64,000 nt of DNA from Carboxylicivirga sp964602515 (GCA_964602515.1 CAZRRJ010000010.1:75479-139478); one strand, 5' to 3'. Positions 8,381 to 19,264 are shown, counted from the stretch's first letter. Notes: a model not told the origin generated them from the sequence alone. Program-made: numbers and translations.

Positions 8381-11059
8381 TTAATTTATTTCTTTTTCAC
8401 CAAAAGCATCCTGCTGCCTTTCCACCTCCTTAAGTTTCAAGTCATTCAACTCTTTCTTCAAGCGTTTATTTTCCTCCTGCAACATTGTATTGTCATTGTC
8501 AGGCACAGTGTATGTTCTCTTCTCTATCGTATTCTTTTTTTGCCATTCAGACTCATTAAACAGCAATTGGTGATCTGCCTGATATGACTGTATCTCCAGC
8601 TCTCCGCTAACAGGCATATTGCTTCCCCTGAACAAAACAGATGCTTTAACTTTAATGGTACCCGGCTTTAAAGTTGATTGTATTAATACCGGTGCTGTTC
8701 CCCATTGAATTGGTTTTGGATTAGCGATTACAGCTTCATCGCCAATAATTTGGCCTTCTCCTTCGATTTCAAATTTTATATTGTAATTATTCAGGCGTTT
8801 AATGTTACCATCTTTATCAGCTACAGCTGCCACTACTGTTACACAATCTGAACCATCAGCTTTTAAATGAACACCTTCATTATCTAACCACAAGATTACC
8901 TTTTCAGGTCTGCGTGCCGGATCTATTCTGTGTGATGCTACTTTTTTGCCATTGATATACCCAGTGGCTTCCATATATACTTCGTTTTGTTTTTGTGCCC
9001 GCGATTTTGATTTAAGTTTCATAAAGTCAAATGCATCTTCAAAAACAATAACAGGATTTGGTATTCCCTTAATATCACCAGGCCTTGAATAAACATATGT
9101 TTCTCCATCTGCAAAAACCCGTAACCTAACTTCATCACAATTAGAATATACTGTAACATCTGATGTTGAGAATGGACTCATCTCATGAGCAATAAAAACG
9201 GTCGGGCCTGTTTCGGCAATTATATCACTTTTAATTGGTGAGCGTTGTGCTTTAAACATTTCATATGATAGCTTGGGCTGGCGAAATACGTCCATAATAC
9301 CACCATAAAATGGATCGGGATGATAACCACGCTGATGGTCAAATGAATGCCAAAGACATCCTCCCACATGCTGTTTCGTTGTTTTACACAAGGCATCATA
9401 ACTGGTAAAAGCATAATCAGGCTTAGCATAGTGATTAGCCTGAACCAGCATGGCAGCTTCTCCCCAATCCCTGTTAACCCGGCTTGTTGAGTTATGCGAA
9501 TTCCAGTCGTCAACATTATCGCCCCACTCCCTTGTAAAGTAAGTTTTTGACGGGTCAAGATGTTCAACAGACCATCCCTTGGCACTTGTTTGGGGGTGAG
9601 CAAAATGAATATCAAAGTGCTTACTACCTCTTGCTTCCGCGTCACATGCACAATAACAGTTCGGGTAAGGAAATTCTTCTTCAACAATTGTTCTGGTATT
9701 TTTTGCAAAATCTGCGGGATACCACGTTTCATTCAGGATAGGCTCCCATAACCATGTACTGGCATGGTTACGGTCACGACGTACCATATTACGAATATCA
9801 CTGTAAACTCTTTTCTCAAATAATGGATCTTTATTCCAGAATTGCCACCCTGGCGTATTAACAATGACAAATAGCCCCAATTCATCACATGCATCCATAA
9901 ATGCAGGATCCTGAGGATAATGTGCATTACGTATCACTTTAAGACCAACATCCCGTAGTTTTTTAGCATCACGCCAATGCAGGCTGTTTGGTAAAGCATT
10001 ACCAAGCACAGCAAAGTCCTGATGCCTGTTCGCACCAATTAATGGATTGGGGTAAGGTTGTCCGTTAAGCCAAAAACCGTCTTCTCCTTTAAACTCATAG
10101 CTCCTAATCCCCATTCGTTTTCTGTAGCCATCAACAACCCGTCCGTCAGCATCAAAAACAACTACATTTAAATTATAGAGGTAAGGGTTTTCCGGCGACC
10201 ATAATTTTGGATCAGACACATTAAATTTATGTGTAACATACTGTGCATTACTACTTCCCACCTTCAGCGCTTTTTCTGTTAAAAGAGCAACTGTACCATC
10301 AGTCTCTTTAAGCTCATACCTTATCTTTCCTTTAAATCCTCTATTTTGTTCATTACGAATATGAGCTTTTATTTCTACCTGTGCATTTTGCTCTGATACA
10401 CTTCTGTATGCAATTAATAATCCTCCCCCTGCAATTTCATTTTCATAATTCGGATCACTTATGTATACATTGTTATGGCTTACAAGCCAACAATCGCGAT
10501 AAATACCTCCAAAATATGAGAAATCAAGTACTTCCTGCGCTTTCCCCGGAGGATATAATGGATCGTTACTATTATCAGCCCATACTGCAATTACATTATC
10601 TCCTTCCCAGGTAATATATGGTGTTATATCAGCTATTACAGGTAAATAGCCACCAAACTGTTCTTTAACAAGCTTTCCGTTAATCCATATTTTTGATTTC
10701 CCCATGATGCCTTCAAAATGCAAAAATTGTTTTTTACCTTTTTGGTTACTATTGGGCGTAAAATGCTTTCTGTACCATATTTCTCCCTGGTAGTTATACC
10801 CACCACTGGCTTCTGTAGGCAAATATTCTATACCATGGGGTAAGGCAACAATATCCCATTTACTGTCATCAAAATCTACATTGGCAGCTTGTGGTAAGGC
10901 ACCTTTATAAAAACGCCATCCCACATTCATAGAATAAACTTCACGTCCTGACTTTTCCAAGCTATAAAAACCTGCAGTTGAAAATTCAGGTTGGTGCTGC
11001 TGTGCCCCAATATCAGATATTCCCCATAAGAGTATAAAAAGAAGAAAAAAGTACTTCAT
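8381..11059 (-). CDS. GH2 glycoside hydrolase with C-terminal coiled coil
   Basis: An 892-residue exported enzyme (start at MKYFFLLFILLWG; an upstream TTG would add 7 residues). It has the GH2 order: sugar-binding jelly roll (about 50-200), Ig-like domain, then TIM barrel. The acid/base Glu is in ILNETW (about residue 442) and the nucleophile Glu in REWGDN (about 511). Beta-galactosidase or beta-glucuronidase activity is likely; the uronate context slightly favours the latter. After an Ig-like domain the protein ends in an unusual charged helix (MLQEENKRLKKELNDLKLKE) that looks like a coiled coil. It sits 73 bp before GH88. Confidence 0.9.
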   Translation of the reverse strand: MKYFFLLFILLWGISDIGAQQHQPEFSTAGFYSLEKSGREVYSMNVGWRFYKGALPQAANVDFDDSKWDIVALPHGIEYLPTEASGGYNYQGEIWYRKHFTPNSNQKGKKQFLHFEGIMGKSKIWINGKLVKEQFGGYLPVIADITPYITWEGDNVIAVWADNSNDPLYPPGKAQEVLDFSYFGGIYRDCWLVSHNNVYISDPNYENEIAGGGLLIAYRSVSEQNAQVEIKAHIRNEQNRGFKGKIRYELKETDGTVALLTEKALKVGSSNAQYVTHKFNVSDPKLWSPENPYLYNLNVVVFDADGRVVDGYRKRMGIRSYEFKGEDGFWLNGQPYPNPLIGANRHQDFAVLGNALPNSLHWRDAKKLRDVGLKVIRNAHYPQDPAFMDACDELGLFVIVNTPGWQFWNKDPLFEKRVYSDIRNMVRRDRNHASTWLWEPILNETWYPADFAKNTRTIVEEEFPYPNCYCACDAEARGSKHFDIHFAHPQTSAKGWSVEHLDPSKTYFTREWGDNVDDWNSHNSTSRVNRDWGEAAMLVQANHYAKPDYAFTSYDALCKTTKQHVGGCLWHSFDHQRGYHPDPFYGGIMDVFRQPKLSYEMFKAQRSPIKSDIIAETGPTVFIAHEMSPFSTSDVTVYSNCDEVRLRVFADGETYVYSRPGDIKGIPNPVIVFEDAFDFMKLKSKSRAQKQNEVYMEATGYINGKKVASHRIDPARRPEKVILWLDNEGVHLKADGSDCVTVVAAVADKDGNIKRLNNYNIKFEIEGEGQIIGDEAVIANPKPIQWGTAPVLIQSTLKPGTIKVKASVLFRGSNMPVSGELEIQSYQADHQLLFNESEWQKKNTIEKRTYTVPDNDNTMLQEENKRLKKELNDLKLKEVERQQDAFGEKEIN

Positions 11060-11212
11060 CTGTTTAAATTTATTTTTCAATGGTCAGATGGAACTCTCAA
11101 ATAAATTCAATCATTGCCCTGTGTGCAACTTAATTGATTGAATTTGCATGGTCGTTTCACCTGTTTTTGAATTAATTATATTTTATATGATTATTTCCTT
11201 TTATTGAACCAC

Positions 11213-13135
11213 TTACACGGCTCTATCTATCTCTAAGCGATAGGTACCCCTATTTTGGTTTTCCTTTGCTGTTAATGTTAAGCGATAGATAGTTTTCCCC
11301 CATACTTTTACCAATTTCGGATCTGATAATTCAATAGCTTCGATTGATGCATCAAATTGAGATGCGTCATAGGTTAACACAACAGGCTTGTGCTTTTGTG
11401 TCAATCTCACTACTCCTTTTTCTGATATATCTGGCTTTGCATATGTCATAAAATTAAGCGTATTGACATCTGCTGCACCCTGCATCTGAAACTGATCTGT
11501 TATGAGCAGCCCATTTTTCTTCAACTGGTATTTTCTATTCCAACTACTCACTTTTGCCTCTTTAGGATAGGCTCCTGAAATATCTAATGAGAAACTTTTA
11601 TTCTTCTTATTAAAGTGTACATCTTTTGACCGGTATTGAGAACCATATTTCTGTGCATGCCCATTAATCAGTGGCAGGTTATGATAATTACTTTGCATAG
11701 TCCATATTGAATACCGTTCATGACTGAATGTTTGCCTGGTATAGGTACCCACTCCGGCATCAATAATTACCGGAATATTATCAACATACAATGAAAATGT
11801 TCCTACATCATTGTGGTTATGGCTTTCATTATTATAACCACCTTTAGCCGCAAACATTAAACCGGTTTTACTGCGCATATAACAAAACTCTGTTTCAGGA
11901 TACCACACGGCAGATGCTTTTGAAACAGCAATTTTCTCAGTTTCCAATGCCTTATTAGATGACAGGCTTTCAAGGTTACGAAAAATATCCAATCCTTTTG
12001 ATTCGTGCTTCTTATCAGCATCCCTTTGGTTCAGGTAAGCAGCAAACTGCTTCATTAAGTCGCTGTTTACAGCTTTTCCATAACGATAGATTACACCGGG
12101 TTCGCCTCCTCCTTTAGCAGATGCATCAGCAAAATTCACAACCCATCCATTACCTACATATGATTGGGCTATGTACTCTCCCATATTAACAATCATGGGC
12201 TTATCAAAAACAGAGATACTGCCACCAGTTGCATAGCTCAATAATTGCAAATAATCATACATCTTACCTGCTGCATGTCCCCAGTATGAAGGGCCTTCCT
12301 CACAGGCACCATCCGACTTATTGTAGTTAATAAAGTGATCTACAGATTTCATCGTTCGCCATACTGCTTTGCTCAACAAATCCTTATCTTCTTCAAGTAA
12401 TAAAAAACATGTTAATACATTAAAGTTACACCACGGGTTCCAGTTATTAACCAAACCTCCCTCCTTAAGATTAAAAGCCTGCCACCAGAAATCGCTGCGT
12501 TGCATATAAGGTTTTAAAATCCGCTCTCCTATCTCATAGCGTATACGGTCTGCAATGGCCGGATTAACCTTATTAAATTCGGCTTCGAAGAAGTACAGTG
12601 TCCAAGCCAGAAAAGCACCCAAATCACCAGATGTAAGATCAATAATATGCTCGGTATGCTCAGGCAACGAACGATGTGATTGTTGTACCCTTAAGTGTGC
12701 CGACAAGGCCCACGATGTCATTTCGCAACTGTTCCATGCACCATTGATTACCTGGTCAATAAATCGTCCTTTTCCTTCGGCCAACTCAGCCAGTACAAGA
12801 TTAGCCATGGCTTTATTGTTTGCCTCAAAAGGCTTTTGCATATGCGCCCTTGATCCGCTTCGTTCAAACTCAATATAATCAGTTGCTTTAACTACCTGCC
12901 ATTGATAATCAAGTGCTTCTTCCCCGCATTTTATTAAGTACTCTTTTGCTGCTCCTGTTAAGGTATCCCAAGCTTTTCGATCGGAATAGGCCGGATAAGT
13001 GACCCACTGACGATTAGCAATAAGAGCCTTCTTTACCTTTAATGTATCGCTGCTTTTTTGTAATACATCTCTTTTCTCATAGGCCTTGATCGCCTGTGTA
13101 CCAATCAATAACAATACAACAATCAGATTCTTCAT
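11213..13135 (-). CDS. Heparinase II/III-family polysaccharide lyase
   Basis: A 640-residue secreted protein starting at MKNLIVVLLLIGTQAIKAYE. The N-terminal part is an alpha/alpha toroid (repeats with NNWNPWCNFNVLTCF and GACEEGPSYWGHAAG). The C-terminal part has the heparinase II/III beta-sandwich signature NESHNHNDVGTFSLYV, in which the His and Asn residues are expected to serve catalysis and metal binding. The family cleaves uronic-acid linkages by beta-elimination, giving the unsaturated ends that GH88 removes two genes downstream. I cannot assign the exact PL family. A 587-bp upstream gap suggests its own promoter. Confidence 0.87.
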   Translation of the reverse strand: MKNLIVVLLLIGTQAIKAYEKRDVLQKSSDTLKVKKALIANRQWVTYPAYSDRKAWDTLTGAAKEYLIKCGEEALDYQWQVVKATDYIEFERSGSRAHMQKPFEANNKAMANLVLAELAEGKGRFIDQVINGAWNSCEMTSWALSAHLRVQQSHRSLPEHTEHIIDLTSGDLGAFLAWTLYFFEAEFNKVNPAIADRIRYEIGERILKPYMQRSDFWWQAFNLKEGGLVNNWNPWCNFNVLTCFLLLEEDKDLLSKAVWRTMKSVDHFINYNKSDGACEEGPSYWGHAAGKMYDYLQLLSYATGGSISVFDKPMIVNMGEYIAQSYVGNGWVVNFADASAKGGGEPGVIYRYGKAVNSDLMKQFAAYLNQRDADKKHESKGLDIFRNLESLSSNKALETEKIAVSKASAVWYPETEFCYMRSKTGLMFAAKGGYNNESHNHNDVGTFSLYVDNIPVIIDAGVGTYTRQTFSHERYSIWTMQSNYHNLPLINGHAQKYGSQYRSKDVHFNKKNKSFSLDISGAYPKEAKVSSWNRKYQLKKNGLLITDQFQMQGAADVNTLNFMTYAKPDISEKGVVRLTQKHKPVVLTYDASQFDASIEAIELSDPKLVKVWGKTIYRLTLTAKENQNRGTYRLEIDRAV

Positions 13136-13474
13136 AGTAATATATTTTGCTTGCAATAAGATTTTACGAAACAAATACAAACGTTTGCCAAAGTCAAAAA
13201 TAAGCTTTCTTTGTTATTAAACCTTATCTTTTTGTCTAATAACTAAATTTATTATCATAGTATACATATTGGCAGGCTTGTATTTTTTATGCGGACACAA
13301 GGCAACTCCTGATAATATAAATCTTATATTCAGAGCCTTACAAGAACTACACGATTACTTATAAGTAAAAACGAACCATTTACTTAAAACGTAACTCTCA
13401 CCTAAAGGAAGCAAGTGCCAGTATTTTTTTTCACCAACAGTATAAGACAGCTTATATATACTAATTACCAGGAC

Positions 13475-13590
13475 TTTAGGGTTAGCCCCAAAAAAGACAC
13501 TACATTTTTAAAAAAAGACCTGTGTTTTTACTAAAAATGTAGTGTCTTTTATACCAATAACACGCTACATTTTCTTTAGCCCTAAATTAT
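13475..13590. repeat. Nested palindrome in the gap 13136-13722
   Basis: AAAAGACACTACATTTTTA (13492-13510) and its exact complement (13532-13550) form a 19-bp stem with a 21-nt loop. A second, outer pair (TTTAGGGTTAG at 13475 and CTTTAGCCCTAAAT at 13574) can extend it. It lies between the 3' end of the propeller gene and the promoter region of the lyase gene. It may be a terminator-like structure or a small palindromic repeat. The rest of the 587-bp gap shows no coding pattern I can support. Confidence 0.6.
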
Positions 13591-13722
13591 CAAGCGTAAA
13601 TACAGTATTATTCTGATTGTACACTTTAAAACAGGGCTAGCATTAAAACCCTCTTTTATACTTAGTTGATAGAATCTGATTTATTACGAAAGCTTTATTA
13701 AAGTGCACCTGTATATGTTTTT

Positions 13723-16011
13723 TTAATAATCAATATAATATGCACCATTCCCGCATGTACTGGCATATATACGTTGCCTGGCTGCATCCAATGATACGTT
13801 ATTAAAGTTAAGTGCACCATGGGTTTCATCATATATATCTACCCAGCTGCTACCATTATCCATTGAGATCAATAGTTGTGTTTTAACGCTGCTATGCTTA
13901 TTTTCTGCGCAAGCCATTACCATTGTTTCGCCATCAATGGAAACAGATACTGCATTAAATGCAGTTTGATCCAAGGGGTATATTTTCTTCCATGTTTCAC
14001 CAAAATCAATGGATTGCCATAGGCCGGCATTCCAAAAACCGGCATAAACAATACCTTCTTTTTGTGGGTGTGCATAAATACACGATAAAACATTTTGTTG
14101 TGCCATTTTAAAAGGAAGTTCTCCTGTAATATCTACCCAGTTTTCCCCTGCATCTCCTGTCCGGTATAATCCTTCTGTCCATTCACCTACATACAACAGG
14201 TCCTTTTTTTGCACATCCATCGACATAAGCAGGTTTGTTCCACTCCCATTTTTAAACTGGTAAGGTATAACAGGTAAAAAATCCCTGTTTATAAGATCTC
14301 TTTTAAATGGTATACTTTTGATGTAAGCTGGAAATGGATTACTAACCCGCTCCCATGATGTACCAAAGTCATCAGAGCGATATACACCAGCTTCTTCTTC
14401 ATTAAATATATCACCCTCTGCAAGCATCCAAAAACGACCTTTATGATGCCTATCTTCCTGCAGACACTGTATAAATGATTTGCCCGGTTTATGAAACACT
14501 TGTTGTGCACTTTCCCCGCCGTTAACAGTTTTATACACTGGTGTTCCCTTAAAGTTATAAGCACGACCCGAAGACCATATCATTAACCCTGGCATATGTT
14601 TCGACACGGTAAGAGCACGGGATGGACCATCCTGGAACTTAACCATCTGAAAATTTTCTCCAAAATCATCACTCACCATCGGGCTATAATCCACCATAGC
14701 AGTAATGACCCTGCCCGGTTGTGCCGGGTGTTTCTCAATATATTCCACACAGGTCATTTCCAGCCCATTAAAATAATGTCCATAAAAGTTCTTCCCTTTA
14801 TCATAACTCACATTTACACCCCAGAAGTTAGAGAAGTATAATTTATCAGGGTTCTTACAATCCGGTAATATATGTGCTATTGAGCCGCCCAATGATTCTG
14901 GTCGCCCAGCATACCTTTTAGGGTATTCTTTCAGGTTCTCTGCCTGTACATTATCTGCAAATAAACGCCATGTTTTCCCATCATCATCTGATATAAAGAT
15001 AGGGCAGGCCATTTTACCATATTTTTGCGCGGTATAAATAGTTCCATTAATACCTGATCTGTTAATTGTTTGGTAGTAGCCCCCCTGTGGCAAATATTTA
15101 TTGTCAACCAGTTTAAAAGTTTGGCCTTTATCTTCGCTCCTTAATACACCAATACTTGTTGAGATCAAAATAACCCGGCCTGCATCGGCTATTACCATAT
15201 CTGTAAAACCACATGTTTTAGTTTGATATACTTTTTCAAAGGACTGCCCTGAATCAGGTGATTTGAATAATTCGGCATATTCTCCCCTGGGAAAATCCAT
15301 ATAAAAGTCCAGTTGCTTTTTCTGTTCATTCTCATTCTTGCCTTTTACCAAAAGCATTTCCTGATCACACATTGTTCCAACATAAAATTCACCAGGATTA
15401 AAAGGGTTAAATTTGACAAAGGTGATACGCTTACCCTTTAACCCCTTATATGTCCAGTTAGATCCTCTATCTGTACTCATCCAGATACCTTTTGAATACC
15501 CGGCTGCAATAATAACATTGCTGTTTTGTGGATGTATAGCCAACATAGTACCACACATACGTGTTGGACCATTACCAAAAAAATCAATCTGGTCTGTTAA
15601 TAAGTGCCAATTTTCGCCACCATCAACTGATTGATGAATATGCCCCAGTTTCTGATGATCCCTTAATTCACCTGAAGCTCTATACAATATATCCGGATTA
15701 TTCGGATCTATAGCTAAGGAACGAGTGTTGTGATCGCGCGTTTTTTCCATTCCATTGTTCTTTGCCTCCCACTTCTTACCTCCATTAACTGTTTTAAACA
15801 CGCCCCCCACATCAGACTGGGCATAGAGCACATCAGGATTCTCAGGGTTTTGGACTATTCCTGTAATATAACCTCCTCCACCTATGTGTGCTGACTGAAA
15901 TGTTACTTCCGACTCCTGTTTCTTGTTTTCTGCTTGCTGACAGGATACCATGTGCCACACTAGCCCAATTATACCAATACTTTTGAGTATTAAAGTGTAT
16001 TTATGTGTCAT
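13723..16011 (-). CDS. Asp-box beta-propeller lipoprotein (GH74/sortilin-like fold)
   Basis: 762 residues from MTHKYTLI, with a lipoprotein signal ending at HMVSC. At least eight Asp-box-like repeats (S-x-D-x-G-x-x-W) run through the chain: SVDGGENW, STDRGSNW, SDDDGKTW, SDDFGTSW, TGDAGENW, SIDFGETW and SMDNGSSW. This gives a double or large beta-propeller as in GH74 and VPS10-type proteins. GH74 enzymes cut beta-glucan backbones, but I cannot see the catalytic Asp pair with certainty, so a binding or lyase role remains possible. It starts 40 bp after the stop of the upstream GH2 gene and is likely co-transcribed with it. Confidence 0.8.
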   Translation of the reverse strand: MTHKYTLILKSIGIIGLVWHMVSCQQAENKKQESEVTFQSAHIGGGGYITGIVQNPENPDVLYAQSDVGGVFKTVNGGKKWEAKNNGMEKTRDHNTRSLAIDPNNPDILYRASGELRDHQKLGHIHQSVDGGENWHLLTDQIDFFGNGPTRMCGTMLAIHPQNSNVIIAAGYSKGIWMSTDRGSNWTYKGLKGKRITFVKFNPFNPGEFYVGTMCDQEMLLVKGKNENEQKKQLDFYMDFPRGEYAELFKSPDSGQSFEKVYQTKTCGFTDMVIADAGRVILISTSIGVLRSEDKGQTFKLVDNKYLPQGGYYQTINRSGINGTIYTAQKYGKMACPIFISDDDGKTWRLFADNVQAENLKEYPKRYAGRPESLGGSIAHILPDCKNPDKLYFSNFWGVNVSYDKGKNFYGHYFNGLEMTCVEYIEKHPAQPGRVITAMVDYSPMVSDDFGENFQMVKFQDGPSRALTVSKHMPGLMIWSSGRAYNFKGTPVYKTVNGGESAQQVFHKPGKSFIQCLQEDRHHKGRFWMLAEGDIFNEEEAGVYRSDDFGTSWERVSNPFPAYIKSIPFKRDLINRDFLPVIPYQFKNGSGTNLLMSMDVQKKDLLYVGEWTEGLYRTGDAGENWVDITGELPFKMAQQNVLSCIYAHPQKEGIVYAGFWNAGLWQSIDFGETWKKIYPLDQTAFNAVSVSIDGETMVMACAENKHSSVKTQLLISMDNGSSWVDIYDETHGALNFNNVSLDAARQRIYASTCGNGAYYIDY

Positions 16012-16051
16012 AAAATATTTATTCAAATATATGATTACTAATTTTTTATAT

Positions 16052-19000
16052 TTAAAAAAAGGATAATTCACCCACGGCAGCCCATTTCCTGTTATTCACT
16101 TCTTTAAGCGAAATAAACTTAATAAAACGTGCTTTCTGTGGTTGGTCAAACTGTACTTTTTGAATATCTGTGGCATTCTTAAACCGTCCTTTAGCCACAG
16201 GTTCTCCCCACTCTTCTCCGTTATTACTCAAATAAATTTCATAATCTGCCACTCTTCCATTTTCTGAATCCTGGCGTGGGGTATATATAAGTCCGGATAA
16301 AACTTGTTCTTTACCAAGCTCAATAGTAACAAAATGCTTATGGCTTGCCCGCCATTCACCATTCCATTCACTGCTCCAGAACGTATTCGGATCATCATCG
16401 AGCATATACCTGTAATCATGCAAAGGCCACCTGCTTGAGCCTTCTATTACACGGTTAACTGATTGCGGATCGGGTAAAAGTTTTACCAGGTGGGCTAAAT
16501 CCATCTTTTGTTTCGGACGAAATTTCACTCCTTCCATATACTCTAAAATGGCATTTCGAAGCTGTAGCGCAACAGGACGGGAGTCAAGGCCATTTTCAAT
16601 ATCAAAAGAACAGGCAAGTAGTTTCCCCTTCTCTACTTTAGCTTCAAAAATGGCTGCTAGTTTGTTATTCCGATGATAGTCATCAATCACCTGAACCACG
16701 GGCTTAATTTCTTTAAAATCATTAAGTATAAAAGCATTGGCTCCGTCAACCAAGTTCATCCAACGGGCATCAGCATAAGCTTGTGTTGGAAAATTATCAA
16801 ACAGGGGATGCTTAGGATTACAAAGCAATCCGGCTGTTCCAGGATAAACCCGGCCAAGTGCTCCACGGTTAAATGACCAGTATTGGGGTGTGTAAGATAT
16901 GCGTTGAACATTATGGCCGTAATCAGATGTTGGCCATAACAACAATACATTACCTCCTTCATTCAATAACTGTTGTGCCTTTGCATCAAGATGGTGTGTT
17001 ATATATGTATTATTTACTGTACGGTATTCTTTGGCAGGTGGATACACATAAAAATCCCATTCATTTTTATAGTCCGTGCCAGCGATCGTAAGTTGAATAA
17101 TGTATTGCCCGGCTTGCAAACAGGCCTCCAATGGTATCTTAACCCGACCAAGCTTCGTATTATACCCTTGCTTTATAGTTGCGGGCTTGAACTGTCCTGT
17201 CTTAACAAGCTGACCATTTTCACTTACTATATCCCATATAATCGTTTTGTTTTTCAGTGTATGTAATCCAAAATTAGTAACGCTAGCAGAGGCTTCAAAT
17301 GTTTCATCGTTGGTAAATACCCATTTTTTCATACGCAATAGGGGCACTACATCATTACAAAATTGCCTCCATTTATCAGGAGAGATATAATCCTTACTGT
17401 CCCAAAAGGGATCAAGAATACCCACCATAGCCTCCGACTGTCCGGGAAAATCCTGTAAGCCCAAATACTGAAATCCGGCTACTCCTTCTGTTCTTAAAAG
17501 CGACTCAAATATTTGCTTGGTATGCCAAACCCCGTGCTTCCCCGAGGCAATCGCCATTTCTTTGTCTTGCTTTTCCAGTCCATTTTCTACCAATCGATCG
17601 TACAATGGAACGAAATTATCAGGCCGTTTTACTCCATCATACTTTCTCATAAAGCCAAACCCGGGATACATTACCCACTGCCCATTTTCATGAATAATTA
17701 AAGGGGGTTCATTCTCTCCTTTTCCAGATGAAAAATCAAAGTCGTTATGCAGGATTAGCTTTTCACGGGGGATATTACAGCTTTCACCATTTTCCCATAC
17801 TTTATTATAACGAACAGCACTCGAACTGTGCTTTTTTTTCACATGACCTGCCTGCGTAGAATATAAACGGCGCGGGTCAGAACCACGATAAGCGTTTATC
17901 ACCCTGTTTTTTGATGGGTTATCAGCATATGACAGCTCATTCCCCAGCGTCATAAATGTAAATGACGGGTGGTTACCATATTCTTTCAATATTCTAAAGC
18001 CGTCGTTGTAAAGGTATTCGAGCACATATTTATCCGGTGTTGGCTCCGGTCCCCATATCAGTTCTGCCTGCAAATAGATTCCCAGCTCATCGGCTACTTC
18101 AAAAGCAGCTTTGGGCGGACATACCGAGTGATAACGCACATGATTCATTCCGTATGACTTTATGGTTAAGAAGATACGCTTCCATTCTTCTTTATTCATA
18201 GGCATATAGCCTGTTTTAGGATATATCGCACAATCGAGCGTTCCGCGGAAAAATACAGGCCGGTCATTGACCAGTACTGTTGTACCACTGGTCGATATTT
18301 TACGAAAGCCAAAACGTTCTTTATGGCTATCAGAAAATAAAGCTTGTTGCTGATCTGATAGTGCAATATGGAGGGTGTATAATTCCGGTGTATATTCATC
18401 CCATAAAGTAATGGGTTGGTCAACAGGCAGGAAAAACTCCTGCACTTTCTCTCCTTCTTCTATATTCCGCTCAAAAGTTTTACTTGTTACAACTTTTCCA
18501 TTCTTATCTTTCACCATTAATTTAAAATGGCCTTTTGTAGCTAACGTATGGTTAACCACAGTTGTCTCTACTCTTACAAATGGTTCATATATATCGGTAA
18601 ATATACGTGTGGATGTGATATGTACCTGATCACTTTGTATCATCTCCATCCGGCCAACTATGCCATTCCAGTTGGTTTGTGTGTGGTAGGTGTAACCATG
18701 TGCCATTCCTCCAATCAGGTTGGTATTATCAATGCAAAGCGTTACCTGGTGGCGATGTCCCGGCTTTACAAAGTTGGTAATATTAAACCGTCGTGGAGCG
18801 TACAGCGAGATATCATTTCCAACATTATGGCCATCAACCCATACAATCATTTTAAACAAACTACGTTCAAAAAATAGTTCTATGCATTTTCCATCCCATG
18901 AGGCAGGTATTTCAATTTCTTTTTTATACCAGGCAGCTCCAACATATTTATACTTACGTGTGGGAGCTGTATTCAGCTCATAAATCCAATCAGGATGCTC

Positions 19001-19264
19001 AAAGTCTTTTGGAAACTCAAATTGCCGTGTTATGGAATCAGCAGGCCAGGGTAAAGTCTTATACCCTTTTTTATTTGTATCTGTCGTTCCGGGAAGTATA
19101 ATCTGGTCATCAAAACTTGTTATCTTATACCACTGTTCATTCAATCCTGTATTATCCGGATCTAAGCGAAATTGCCACACACCAAACAGATCAATTGCCG
19201 ACTGAGCGCTTAAGTGTTGTATAAAAAAAATAATTATACCGAGAAGGAGCAATCGCTTTTTCAT
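16052..19264 (-). CDS. GH2 glycoside hydrolase with C-terminal discoidin (F5/8 type C) domain
   Basis: 1070 residues, secreted (MKKRLLLLGIIIFFIQHLSA). The N-terminal GH2 jelly roll (VGAAWYKKEIEIP, NGIVGRMEM), Ig domain and TIM barrel are clear. The acid/base Glu is in TLGNELSYAD (about residue 442) and the nucleophile Glu in IIHENGQW (about 524). The last 150 residues (YMLDDDPNTFWSSEW to FIKFISL) are a discoidin/CBM32-like module that would bind glycan. It is a clear paralogue of the GH2 at 42376-45603: both share VVPLLRMKKW/VPLLRMKKF and the GNEL and HExGQW motifs, but only this one has the discoidin tail. Confidence 0.92.
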   Translation of the reverse strand: MKKRLLLLGIIIFFIQHLSAQSAIDLFGVWQFRLDPDNTGLNEQWYKITSFDDQIILPGTTDTNKKGYKTLPWPADSITRQFEFPKDFEHPDWIYELNTAPTRKYKYVGAAWYKKEIEIPASWDGKCIELFFERSLFKMIVWVDGHNVGNDISLYAPRRFNITNFVKPGHRHQVTLCIDNTNLIGGMAHGYTYHTQTNWNGIVGRMEMIQSDQVHITSTRIFTDIYEPFVRVETTVVNHTLATKGHFKLMVKDKNGKVVTSKTFERNIEEGEKVQEFFLPVDQPITLWDEYTPELYTLHIALSDQQQALFSDSHKERFGFRKISTSGTTVLVNDRPVFFRGTLDCAIYPKTGYMPMNKEEWKRIFLTIKSYGMNHVRYHSVCPPKAAFEVADELGIYLQAELIWGPEPTPDKYVLEYLYNDGFRILKEYGNHPSFTFMTLGNELSYADNPSKNRVINAYRGSDPRRLYSTQAGHVKKKHSSSAVRYNKVWENGESCNIPREKLILHNDFDFSSGKGENEPPLIIHENGQWVMYPGFGFMRKYDGVKRPDNFVPLYDRLVENGLEKQDKEMAIASGKHGVWHTKQIFESLLRTEGVAGFQYLGLQDFPGQSEAMVGILDPFWDSKDYISPDKWRQFCNDVVPLLRMKKWVFTNDETFEASASVTNFGLHTLKNKTIIWDIVSENGQLVKTGQFKPATIKQGYNTKLGRVKIPLEACLQAGQYIIQLTIAGTDYKNEWDFYVYPPAKEYRTVNNTYITHHLDAKAQQLLNEGGNVLLLWPTSDYGHNVQRISYTPQYWSFNRGALGRVYPGTAGLLCNPKHPLFDNFPTQAYADARWMNLVDGANAFILNDFKEIKPVVQVIDDYHRNNKLAAIFEAKVEKGKLLACSFDIENGLDSRPVALQLRNAILEYMEGVKFRPKQKMDLAHLVKLLPDPQSVNRVIEGSSRWPLHDYRYMLDDDPNTFWSSEWNGEWRASHKHFVTIELGKEQVLSGLIYTPRQDSENGRVADYEIYLSNNGEEWGEPVAKGRFKNATDIQKVQFDQPQKARFIKFISLKEVNNRKWAAVGELSFF

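Noticed and set aside
12555..12878. 107-codon plus-strand frame
   Set aside because: It lies entirely opposite the well-supported heparinase II/III gene and is an antisense shadow.
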